Source of the DNA: a virus
Virus record (IMG/VR): IMGVR_UViG_3300037840_000333
Location: 23,121-87,120 of that record
Length of the DNA stretch: 64,000 nt
Strand: one strand, 5' to 3'
Shown here in pieces: positions 39,875 through 46,985 of the stretch. Within the stretch, counting starts at the first letter, position 1, and each line of letters begins with the position of its first letter. A program made the translations under genes and the position numbers. A model generated the notes under the pieces. The model did no database searches and was not told the origin of the DNA. It worked only from the letters and a program-made list of their open reading frames with translations.

Positions 39875-40356
39875 CGGCTGACCTGCAACAGGGCGAGCGT
39901 GTGCGGCGTCGCCAGGCGCACGCACTCCCAGCCGGGCGGGTCCTCCCCGAGCAGGCTGGCGGCGTCGTGCACCGCCACCACGGCGCCTGGCCCGAGGAAC
40001 GGCTTGATCCAGTCCAGCTCCCGCCGGCGCTGGCCCGAGATGTCGGAATCGAGGAAGGCCAGCCCCACCGGGTGGGTCGGCGTGAATCGGGTGGACGGAC
40101 AGTGGTGGACGTGCACGGGCAGCCCGATCACCGCCTCCTCGGTCAGCTCGCAGGCGCGCTCGTCGGTGTCGAAGGTGTCGAGGCGCCCGCCGTGCTCGGC
40201 CAGCGCCCGGCCAAGCGTCTTCGCCGTGCCGCCGTGGAAGCTGCCGGTCTCGATGACGAAGCTGGGCCGCAGCGCCCGCACGAGGGCATCGAGCAGCCGG
40301 TGGACCTCGGGCTCCGCCTCAAACGCCGCAGCGCAGGCGGGGTCGTGGCTGAACAC
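39871..40356 (-). CDS. class I SAM-dependent methyltransferase
   Basis: 161 residues from GTG 40356, six bases after the previous stop. Motif I is FVIETGSFHGGTAKTLG (residues 34-49), the end of strand two is RLDTFDTDERACE, and motif IV is LAFLDSDISGQRR followed by a helix and GAVVAVHDA. This is the short methyltransferase_24 or CmcI-like form, which usually methylates sugars, phenols or small molecules. Sitting among tail fibre genes it could modify a fibre, a surface glycan or a nucleotide. The target is unknown, and the chain lacks a visible extra binding domain. Confidence 0.75.
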   Translation of the reverse strand: MFSHDPACAAAFEAEPEVHRLLDALVRALRPSFVIETGSFHGGTAKTLGRALAEHGGRLDTFDTDERACELTEEAVIGLPVHVHHCPSTRFTPTHPVGLAFLDSDISGQRRRELDWIKPFLGPGAVVAVHDAASLLGEDPPGWECVRLATPHTLALLQVSR

Positions 40357-40361
40357 GGGGG

Positions 40362-42638
40362 TCAGACCAGCTCGACGCCCATAAGGCAGTTGACGTAGGC
40401 CGAGCCAATCGTCAGCGTGCCGGCCGCGCTCTGCTGGACCTCGACGGTGGCGACGTAGGTGCCGGGCGCCAGGGATGCCACGCCCTCGGGGTGCATCGGC
40501 TGGCCGTCGCCCGCCACCGCGGCGATCTTCTTGTAGACCGACACGCCGACGGGGGTGCCGTTCAGCACTACCTCCGCCGTCACCGAGGTTCCGGCCGTGG
40601 CGTTCGACGTGTCGATGTAGGAGATGTGTGCCCAGCACTTGACTCGCCGGGTCGGGCCCGGGGGGACGACGAACTGGCACGTCAGGGTGGGCATCGGGAC
40701 GGCGTTCGTGCCGGTCGTCGTCTGCGCCGAGCCGAGGACGCGGTAGCCGATGAGCCCTGGCCTCGGGGTCGTCGGGAAGATGATGTTGCCGAGCCCGTCG
40801 CTCACCGTGTTCAGCGTCACCTGGGCCACGGCGCCGCCGGTCGCCACGTTGCCGCTGCCGACGAGGACGGTGACGCCGGTCAGTGTGGTCGTCCCTCCTC
40901 CGCCGGTGTAGCTGATCAGCGCGCCGAAGTTGCCGCCCGTCCCGATGGTCGTGTCCACGGTCGCCAGGCCGGCCGGGGCAAGGCTGTTCGCCGCCACGGA
41001 GAGCTGGTTGCTGGTGAGCCCGGTAATCGACTGGCCGTTCGATCCGGCCGCAACCGTGGTGGTCGCCAAGCTGGCGCCGTTCGTCGGGGGGCTGGCGATG
41101 CCTTGGTTCACGCCGGCGATGGAGCTGGCGCCGACGGTCATGATGGCGAGCCGGATGGTGTTCAGGGCGTTGCCGCTGCTCGCCAGCGCCGGGCTCTGCG
41201 CGTTGTTCGCCACGCTAGAGAAACTGCTTTTGGCCGTGCCGTCGCCGTTGTCCTGCAGGTCATGGTAGGTGTCATCGTTGGCGGTGAACTTTTGCCCGAG
41301 CACGACGGCCGCGCCGCTGGCGACGGTGTCGGTGCCGGTCCGGCTGTAGGTGCAGCCGGTCAGGGTGCTGCCGCTCACGCCGGTCCACGTCACGGTCCCG
41401 GTGCCGCCGCTGCTCACGATGGTCCCGGTGCCGCTCGTCGGGACGTTCGCCACGCTCGCCACCGGCAGGGTCCCGAGGGCCGAGAGGGCGGTGCCGTTCG
41501 TCCCGTTGAAGGTGGTCGTGACTCCGACGGCCGCCACCGTCAGCAGGATGCCGTTGATCATCACCGTGCCGGCGGTGAGCTGGGCGCCGAGGCTCGATGC
41601 GATGGCCGTCCACACGCAGCCGGTCACCACGAACGGCATCGCTCCGCCGGCGGTCTGGCCGACGGTCGCCGCCTGGCCGGCCGTAATGGCCTGCAGCAGG
41701 TTCGTGAAGTTGAATCCGCCCATCGACACCGGGGCCGCCGCCGCGCCGAGCTGGTCGAGGGTGATGTCGGTCGCCGGGCTGTAGCCGGTCAGCACCCGCA
41801 CGTTCGACCCGTCGCCCTGGAACGCGTAGCTCTGCCACTGGCCGGTGATGCTGAAGGTGCTGGCGCCGTTGATGGTGCCGGCGCTCGGGGCCACCACGAC
41901 GGCGTTCGTGCTGCTGTCTGTCTTGATGACGTAGGTCAGGGCGCCGGCTGCGTTGCTCACGGTGATCGGCGTCCCGCCGGCGATGCCGCCGGCCGCGTTG
42001 TTGGCCTGCACGACCTCGCCGCTGTTGGCGGTGTAGGCGCCCGTCTTGGTGACGGAGCTGAACCCTCCCGCCGGGCTCGGGGGGTTCGTCTTGTCCACCA
42101 GGTTCCCGCTGGTCGGGGTGACGATGGTGGTCGTCGTCCCGGTGAGGGCCGTCGTGTTGAAGGCGACGTAGCACTCGCTCAGCACCACGTCGGTCGTGTA
42201 GTTGACGCTGGTGCTGCTGGTGCTCGTGCTCCAGTTCATCGGGCCCTTCATGGGCGCCAGGCACGTCGTGATCGGCGTGTTCCGGGTCCACGCTCCGGTG
42301 AGCCCGGTCGGGATGGTGCCGGCGATCACCGTGGCGGTCACCGAGCCGCCCGACAGGCGCAGGATGATGGTGTCCCGGCGGTCGCCGGCGCCGGCCGCGG
42401 TCACGGTCAGCGGCGTGCCGCCCGTGCCGGCGTAGAGGTAGTAGTTGCCGAGGATCTTGACCACGCCCGAGCTGATGGCGACCTTCATGTCGCTGCCGGT
42501 GTCCTGGGTCACCAGGCACCCGCTCACGACGCCGGTTCCGAGGTCCGGGGCGACGCCGACGTAGAGGTCCACTTCGTCCTCGACGGTCATCCCGTCGAAG
42601 GTCGGGGCGTCCTGCAGGGCAGGCATGACGGCAGCCAT
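40362..42638 (-). CDS. large tail fibre / minor tail protein
   Basis: 758 residues. The first 200 residues contain DEVDLYVGVAPDLGTGVVSG, SGVVKILGNYYLYAG and RRDTIILRLSGG, the start typical of upper-baseplate or fibre-attachment domains in actinophages. A Thr/Ser/Gly-rich beta region follows, with repeated strands (VTKTGAYTANSGEVVQANN; YVIKTDSSTNAVVVAP). Near the end GYRVLGSAQTTTG, VKCWAHISYIDTSNA and PGTYVATVEVQQS form a C-terminal sandwich. ATG 42638 has only a weak site; ATG 42626 is a close alternative. Adhesin role inferred from composition and position. Confidence 0.65.
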   Translation of the reverse strand: MAAVMPALQDAPTFDGMTVEDEVDLYVGVAPDLGTGVVSGCLVTQDTGSDMKVAISSGVVKILGNYYLYAGTGGTPLTVTAAGAGDRRDTIILRLSGGSVTATVIAGTIPTGLTGAWTRNTPITTCLAPMKGPMNWSTSTSSTSVNYTTDVVLSECYVAFNTTALTGTTTTIVTPTSGNLVDKTNPPSPAGGFSSVTKTGAYTANSGEVVQANNAAGGIAGGTPITVSNAAGALTYVIKTDSSTNAVVVAPSAGTINGASTFSITGQWQSYAFQGDGSNVRVLTGYSPATDITLDQLGAAAAPVSMGGFNFTNLLQAITAGQAATVGQTAGGAMPFVVTGCVWTAIASSLGAQLTAGTVMINGILLTVAAVGVTTTFNGTNGTALSALGTLPVASVANVPTSGTGTIVSSGGTGTVTWTGVSGSTLTGCTYSRTGTDTVASGAAVVLGQKFTANDDTYHDLQDNGDGTAKSSFSSVANNAQSPALASSGNALNTIRLAIMTVGASSIAGVNQGIASPPTNGASLATTTVAAGSNGQSITGLTSNQLSVAANSLAPAGLATVDTTIGTGGNFGALISYTGGGGTTTLTGVTVLVGSGNVATGGAVAQVTLNTVSDGLGNIIFPTTPRPGLIGYRVLGSAQTTTGTNAVPMPTLTCQFVVPPGPTRRVKCWAHISYIDTSNATAGTSVTAEVVLNGTPVGVSVYKKIAAVAGDGQPMHPEGVASLAPGTYVATVEVQQSAAGTLTIGSAYVNCLMGVELV

Positions 42639-42642
42639 GCCG

Positions 42643-42873
42643 CTAACTCACCGTGTCGGTGCCGCTCCCCGCGTCGTCCATCGCCACCTGCTCCTCGGTG
42701 GCCGGGGCGGCGTGGGGGTTGTCGGCGATGTTCTTGTGGCCGCAGGGGGGCTCAAACACGACGGACTCAAAGCTCGCCGGGACGCTGATCGTGCCCTCGG
42801 CGCCGCACTCGCCGCAGGTGACCGCGACGGTGACGTACTCCCCCTCGGGGCCGCTCACGCCGGTCAGGCTCAT
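42643..42873 (-). CDS. small zinc-ribbon-like protein ending in a DTGSG-type unit
   Basis: 76 residues, ATG 42873. Strands YVTVAVTCGECGAEGTISV and SVVFEPPCGHKN contain C-G-E-C and P-C-G-H, four ligands for one zinc. The C-terminus ends MDDAGSGTDTVS, one unit of the repeat found in full in the protein at 37659-38543. This shared unit suggests a common partner or assembly signal in the tail. Confidence 0.55.
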   Translation of the reverse strand: MSLTGVSGPEGEYVTVAVTCGECGAEGTISVPASFESVVFEPPCGHKNIADNPHAAPATEEQVAMDDAGSGTDTVS

Positions 42874-42874
42874 C

Positions 42875-43438
42875 TCAGCTCTCCGTGATCGTGGCCGTGG
42901 CCGTCCAGGCGCTGGCGCTCGTCTTGGTCCCGAGGGCCACGCCCTTGTGATTCAACAGGCCGCTGGCTGCGCCGCCGCTGCTGGCGCCGCCGTTGTCGAT
43001 GCCCCACTCGTTCCAGGCGAAGTTGGCGTTCCCGCTGGCGAACACGGAGATGAACGTGACCGTCTGCGCCGATACCGTCGGGCTCCCGCCCTGGGTGGCT
43101 TGGTTGTAGCGGTTGCTCGTCGCCACGAGGGTCGTGTCGGTGGCCGCCACCGTCGGTACCGTGCCGCCTCCGTCGCCCACGCAGATCCGGGCGTTGCCGT
43201 TCGCGTAGCTGGTCCCGCCGGCGGCGATGAGCAGGTTCAGCATCGTCGTGATGCCGCCGTTCAACATCAGGTTCCGCTCGGCCTCGACGGAGTCGTAGGG
43301 GTCGATGCCGGCCGCCCGTATGTCGGCCAGGGTGGCGATGCTCAGGCCGGCGTGCTCCGCCTCGGCTAGCTCCTCCGCCCGGAACTTGTCTACTCGCAGC
43401 ACCGTGAACAGTCCGAATCGGTCGAGCGCCGTGGTCAT
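42875..43438 (-). CDS. tail-associated protein, 187 aa, leaderless start
   Basis: ATG 43438 is six bases after TACACT. An ATG 14 codons earlier (43480) overlaps the preceding stop as ATGA, so a coupled longer form is also possible. The N-terminus is helical (DKFRAEELAEAEHAGLSIA; LADIRAAGIDPYD) and the rest beta-rich (NARICVGDGGGTVP; AQTVTFISVFASGNANFAW; EWGIDNGG). 'N.rI.VGdg....' followed by 'v.fiavF....aNfaW.EwGi' is the pattern of a family of phage tail proteins next to fibre genes. Likely structural. Confidence 0.6.
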   Translation of the reverse strand: MTTALDRFGLFTVLRVDKFRAEELAEAEHAGLSIATLADIRAAGIDPYDSVEAERNLMLNGGITTMLNLLIAAGGTSYANGNARICVGDGGGTVPTVAATDTTLVATSNRYNQATQGGSPTVSAQTVTFISVFASGNANFAWNEWGIDNGGASSGGAASGLLNHKGVALGTKTSASAWTATATITES

Positions 43439-43444
43439 GCTGGG

Positions 43445-43450
43445 AGTGTA
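43445..43450 (-). promoter_or_regulatory. leaderless-type -10 TACACT before ATG 43438
   Basis: Minus strand GCCTACACTCCCAGCATG. The hexamer lies inside the longer reading frame that begins at 43480, so transcription may start inside the gene. The same TACACT is used at 50753-50758 and 46954-46959. Confidence 0.5.
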
Positions 43451-43476
43451 GGCGATGGCCTGGGCCGGGTGGCGGT

Positions 43477-43998
43477 TCATGGCAGGGCGAGCTGCGGCGC
43501 GCTAGAGAGGTCCTGCCAGGGGATGCTCTTGCTGAGCCGCACGCCGTAGGTCACGGGCTCGATGGTGCCCAGGTGCTCCTCCACGATGTAGAAGGTGTTG
43601 ACCGGGATGGTGGCCAGGTCGTCGTTCGCCATCAGGTGGGTCACCAGCACGCCGGCGCCGCTCAGCTCGACCTGGACCGGGGTGGCGGCGACCTCCTGGC
43701 CGGGCTGGCGCATGGCGGCCGTGAGCGTGAAGATCACCGTTCCCTCGGCCGGCCGGCCGTTCGGCGTCTGATAGAGGGCCGTGACGAGGATCGAGGTGTA
43801 GCCAATGGCCGCCTCGCTCACCACGGTCATCGCATCGGCGCCGCTGCCCGTGTCGGTGTCGGCGAGGGCGATGGCCAAGAAGGTGTCAGTCCCGCTCCCG
43901 GCTTGGGTCAGGCTGACCGCTCCGGGGCCGCTCGTGCCGAGTCCGCGGACGGTCAGCCCTCGGGCCTTGACGCCTCGGATGCCGGACAGGACAGCCAT
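43477..43998 (-). CDS. tail protein with repeat tag and fibre-attachment domain
   Basis: 173 residues. The first 26 (AVLSGIRGVKARGLTVRGL) match the start of the repeat protein at 37659-38543. Two DTGSG-type repeats follow (QAGSGTDTFLAIALA; DTDTGSGADAMTVV). From about residue 66 the chain is a paralogue of the N-terminal domain of the fibre at 44005-46923 (TSILVTALYQTPNGRPAEG; FTLTAAMRQPGQEV; HLMANDDLATIPVNTFYIVE). It therefore joins two modules of neighbouring tail genes and may connect their products. Confidence 0.6.
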   Translation of the reverse strand: MAVLSGIRGVKARGLTVRGLGTSGPGAVSLTQAGSGTDTFLAIALADTDTGSGADAMTVVSEAAIGYTSILVTALYQTPNGRPAEGTVIFTLTAAMRQPGQEVAATPVQVELSGAGVLVTHLMANDDLATIPVNTFYIVEEHLGTIEPVTYGVRLSKSIPWQDLSSAPQLALP

Positions 43999-44004
43999 GG
44001 GGGC

Positions 44005-46923
44005 CTAGATCGGGTAGCGGACGGCTACCTGCACGCCCTTCTGGCCGCTGGCGGTCCAGGGCACCGTGCCGTAGGTGCTGCTCGGGCCGTAGGTGATCCC
44101 GGCCGCGGCGGCCACACTGTCGGTCGTCGGGGCCGAGTAGGTCACGCCGGTCAGCACGAGTCCGCCCGACACGCCGGTGTAGGTGAAGGTGTGGACCGTT
44201 CCGCCGGCGAGGATCGTGCCCTGGCCGGCGGTCGGGGCGTTGTTCGGGATGGCCGAGGCGAGGGACAAGAGCGACCCCAGCGAGGCCAGGGTGCCCGGTG
44301 ACCCGTTGAAGCTGGTCGTGGTCCACTCGCCGACCTTGTTGAACGTGATCGTGTTGTTGTTGCCGGTCACGTTCGCCTGCGCCCTGCAGCCGAGCCCGTT
44401 GTCCTCGGCGAGCCCCACGGCGAAGCCGACGTCGGCCGGCGTGATCGGGAGCGTGCCGGTCAGCGTCGTGGCGTTGGACACGCCGTTGCCGCCGGTGCTC
44501 ACCGTGTCGAGCGTGACCTCGCAGTAGCCGTTGTTGATCGACCACCGCGCCACGACCGCCACCGGCAAGGTGCTGTAGCCGGTCAGGGCGATGTTCGACC
44601 AGGTGAAGTAGCTCGGGAAATCGGGGGCCCGCTGGTAGCTGTAGACGTTCGTGTTCTGATCCGGGTCCGCGCCGACGGTGTAGTCGGTGGTCGGGACGAG
44701 GTTGAGGAGCATGTTCAGCGGTGTCGCCGTACCGCCGCCGTTGTAGGTGCCGGTGCTGGTGGTCGGCACCGTGAAGGTGTTGGCGCCGGTGACGGTGATC
44801 GTCCACCGGCCCGCGATGCCGGAGATGCCGGCGGCGAAGCCTTCCAGGTCCACTTGGTCGCCGGTCGTGAACCCGTGGGCCGTGGCGGTCACGGTGGGCG
44901 TGGCCCCGATGGTGACGTTCGTGATCGTCTGCGTCAGCCTCGGGCTGTAGGTGGAGCTCGCCACCACGCCGTACTTGACGATGCCGCCCTCCGCCCACCG
45001 CAGCTTGGTTCCCTTGGCGTATTTCTGGCTGAGGTCAACGAGGGTCGTCATCGCCAGCTCCGTCGCCGACCACCGCAGCCACGGCAGCGGCTCGCTCGTC
45101 CAGCCCGGGGCGATGGGTTGCGCCTGGGGGCCCTTGTCGAAGCGCAGGCGCTCCCGCATCCACAGGGCGAAGGCTCGGTGGGTGTCGCCGCCGGCCGGGT
45201 TGTTGAGATGGTCGGCGGGGTGCAGGTGGTCGCCGGTGAACCCATACGGGTCGGCCGGGCCGCTGGCCGGGTTGGTCGAGACGTCACCAAACCGCTCGTA
45301 CAGGTCGAGCAGGGTGCACGGGGCCGCCACCGCCACCGCGGCGTAGGCGGCCTGCAGCGTGGGCCAACTGGCCGCCGCAAGCTGGCACGGACTCCCGGCC
45401 CGCCACGGGGAGATCAGCACTATCTCGGTCAGGGGGCTCGCCGCTCGGGCCAGGTTCACGATGGTCGTTATGTCGCCTTGAATCTGGCTGACGGTGCGCC
45501 CGATGTTGTTGACGTCGTTGATCCCGACCAGCACGTAGAGACGCCTGGGGAGGATCATGCCCATCAGGGTGTCCCAGCCGACATACGGCGTCCCGCTGCC
45601 GCCGGCCCACTCCTGGGCGGTCGAGCCGCCCTCGGCGATGTTCAGCAGGGCGTGGCCCTGCTCGCCGCTCCCCTGGCTGTAGATGGCCCCGACCACGACG
45701 ACGCCGCCCGCTGCTCCGCTCACCTGGGACACGAACAGGCTCCGGGTGGCCGCCGTGCCGAAATCGCCGGTGTCCACGATGACGTAGCCGCTGCTCCCGG
45801 CCGAGACGGTGGTCGGGCTGCTGTAGTTGAACTGGTAGCTGTCGCCCGTCACCGGGCCGGTGCCTCCGCCGGCCAGGTTGACCGTCACGACGTTGTCGGT
45901 CACGTCGGTGATCGGGGCGCCGCCGGTGATCCCGGTGCCCTGGCACACCTGTCCGATCTGCAGGCCGGTCACGTCGGCCAGGGCAATCGTCCACAGCGTC
46001 CCGCTCGGGTTCGCCACCGCGCCGGCCTGGTAGTTCGCCACGCCGGCGGACACCGTGAAGGTGGCGCCGGTCGTCTGCCGGGCGACGATGACCCAGGCTC
46101 GCCGGAACTGACGGGTATCCCACACGCTGCCACCGCTCGTGTTCACGCTCACGTAGGGCTGGGGCCCGATGGTCGTCGTCGCGGAGCCCGGGTTGCTCCA
46201 CGGCGTTCCCGGCCACAGCCAGAACGGGCTCTGGCAGGGGTGGAAGCCGCGGCCGTTGTCGATCAGCCCGGCGTCCCGGTTCTCCCAGTTGGACAGCGTG
46301 CTCGACCAGTCGGTCAGCCCGATGCCCGAGGTCGCTCGGTTCGGGTCGGACACGCCCTGGCCGAAGGCAATCGAGTCGCCGATCACCATGTCCACGACCA
46401 TGCTGCCGATGGTGCTCGGCGGGTAGCCCTCCATCACCACCGGCCTCGCCGTGGCGCCCTGGGAGGTGCCGTCCTGGAACGTCGCCGCCGTCACGAAGGC
46501 ATTGCTGACGATGCTCCCTGGTGGACCTGGGGCTCCCGGTGCGCCCGGTGCTCCCGGCGCTCCTGGTGGGCCGGGGGCATAGGTGGTCGGCGTGCTCGGG
46601 TTGAGCCGCTGGGCGCTCGCCAGGTCGAGGGTGCCGCCCGGGGCGGCGTGGGGCACGGCGATGTAGTAGATGTTCGGCGGGCCCGTGCCGAAGTACTCGC
46701 TCACCATGTAGGCCGCGCCGTCCGGCAAGGTGGTCGGGTCGTCGGTGGCGAACAGCTCGACCGACAGCGCACCGTCCACCAGCTCGACGGCTACTGGGAG
46801 GTCAGCGATGAACTGGCCGGGCTCCCGCAGGGGCTCGGTGAGCTGGAAACTGACGATGCCCTCGGCCGGGTCGCCGTCCGACGTCTCGTAGTTGGCCGTG
46901 ACCGTGATCGGGGTGAACGGCAT
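44005..46923 (-). CDS. tail fibre with collagen-like stalk and SGNH esterase domain
   Basis: 972 residues. Residues 1-105 are an attachment domain (ITVTANYETSDGDPAEGIV; LFATDDPTTLPDGAAYMVSE) shared with 43477-43998 and the plus-strand gene at 57457. Residues 118-136 form a short collagen-like stalk of G-P-P/G-A-P triplets. From about 175 an SGNH/GDSL hydrolase is visible: VIGDSIAFGQG (Ser184), VLVGINDVNN (Asn469) and GDHLHPAD (Asp565, His568), interrupted by a beta insertion at about 280-380. Beta-rich domains fill the C-terminus. Such enzymes remove acetyl or acyl groups from surface polysaccharides, so the fibre may trim the host capsule or wall. ATG 46923 directly follows a mini-ORF stop and has GAGGAG as ribosome-binding site. 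Confidence 0.75.
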   Translation of the reverse strand: MPFTPITVTANYETSDGDPAEGIVSFQLTEPLREPGQFIADLPVAVELVDGALSVELFATDDPTTLPDGAAYMVSEYFGTGPPNIYYIAVPHAAPGGTLDLASAQRLNPSTPTTYAPGPPGAPGAPGAPGAPGPPGSIVSNAFVTAATFQDGTSQGATARPVVMEGYPPSTIGSMVVDMVIGDSIAFGQGVSDPNRATSGIGLTDWSSTLSNWENRDAGLIDNGRGFHPCQSPFWLWPGTPWSNPGSATTTIGPQPYVSVNTSGGSVWDTRQFRRAWVIVARQTTGATFTVSAGVANYQAGAVANPSGTLWTIALADVTGLQIGQVCQGTGITGGAPITDVTDNVVTVNLAGGGTGPVTGDSYQFNYSSPTTVSAGSSGYVIVDTGDFGTAATRSLFVSQVSGAAGGVVVVGAIYSQGSGEQGHALLNIAEGGSTAQEWAGGSGTPYVGWDTLMGMILPRRLYVLVGINDVNNIGRTVSQIQGDITTIVNLARAASPLTEIVLISPWRAGSPCQLAAASWPTLQAAYAAVAVAAPCTLLDLYERFGDVSTNPASGPADPYGFTGDHLHPADHLNNPAGGDTHRAFALWMRERLRFDKGPQAQPIAPGWTSEPLPWLRWSATELAMTTLVDLSQKYAKGTKLRWAEGGIVKYGVVASSTYSPRLTQTITNVTIGATPTVTATAHGFTTGDQVDLEGFAAGISGIAGRWTITVTGANTFTVPTTSTGTYNGGGTATPLNMLLNLVPTTDYTVGADPDQNTNVYSYQRAPDFPSYFTWSNIALTGYSTLPVAVVARWSINNGYCEVTLDTVSTGGNGVSNATTLTGTLPITPADVGFAVGLAEDNGLGCRAQANVTGNNNTITFNKVGEWTTTSFNGSPGTLASLGSLLSLASAIPNNAPTAGQGTILAGGTVHTFTYTGVSGGLVLTGVTYSAPTTDSVAAAAGITYGPSSTYGTVPWTASGQKGVQVAVRYPI

Positions 46924-46947
46924 CTAGCTCCTCGCTGGCCCGGTCAT
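46924..46947 (-). CDS. leaderless 7-aa mini-ORF abutting the fibre start
   Basis: ATG 46947 is six bases after TACACT. The frame reads MTGPARS and its TAG (46924-46926) is immediately followed by the ATG of the fibre gene. The fibre ribosome-binding site GAGGAG is codons 6-7 of the mini-ORF. Ribosomes ending the mini-ORF could restart at once on the adjoining ATG. Same arrangement as the 19-codon leader at 16326-16385. Confidence 0.45.
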   Translation of the reverse strand: MTGPARS

Positions 46948-46953
46948 GGGCTG

Positions 46954-46959
46954 AGTGTA
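46954..46959 (-). promoter_or_regulatory. -10 TACACT for the esterase fibre gene
   Basis: Minus strand CCTACACTCAGCCCATG, six bases to the mini-ORF ATG. It lies in the 62-bp gap between two fibre genes and would give the esterase fibre its own transcript. Confidence 0.55.
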
Positions 46960-46985
46960 GGGCCTGCCGGTTCGGCGGTTGAGGA

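Noticed and set aside
40491-42788. Plus-strand frame of 765 codons opposite the fibre gene
   Set aside because: Same shadow composition; no start signal; the minus strand holds a beta-rich fibre with proper boundaries.
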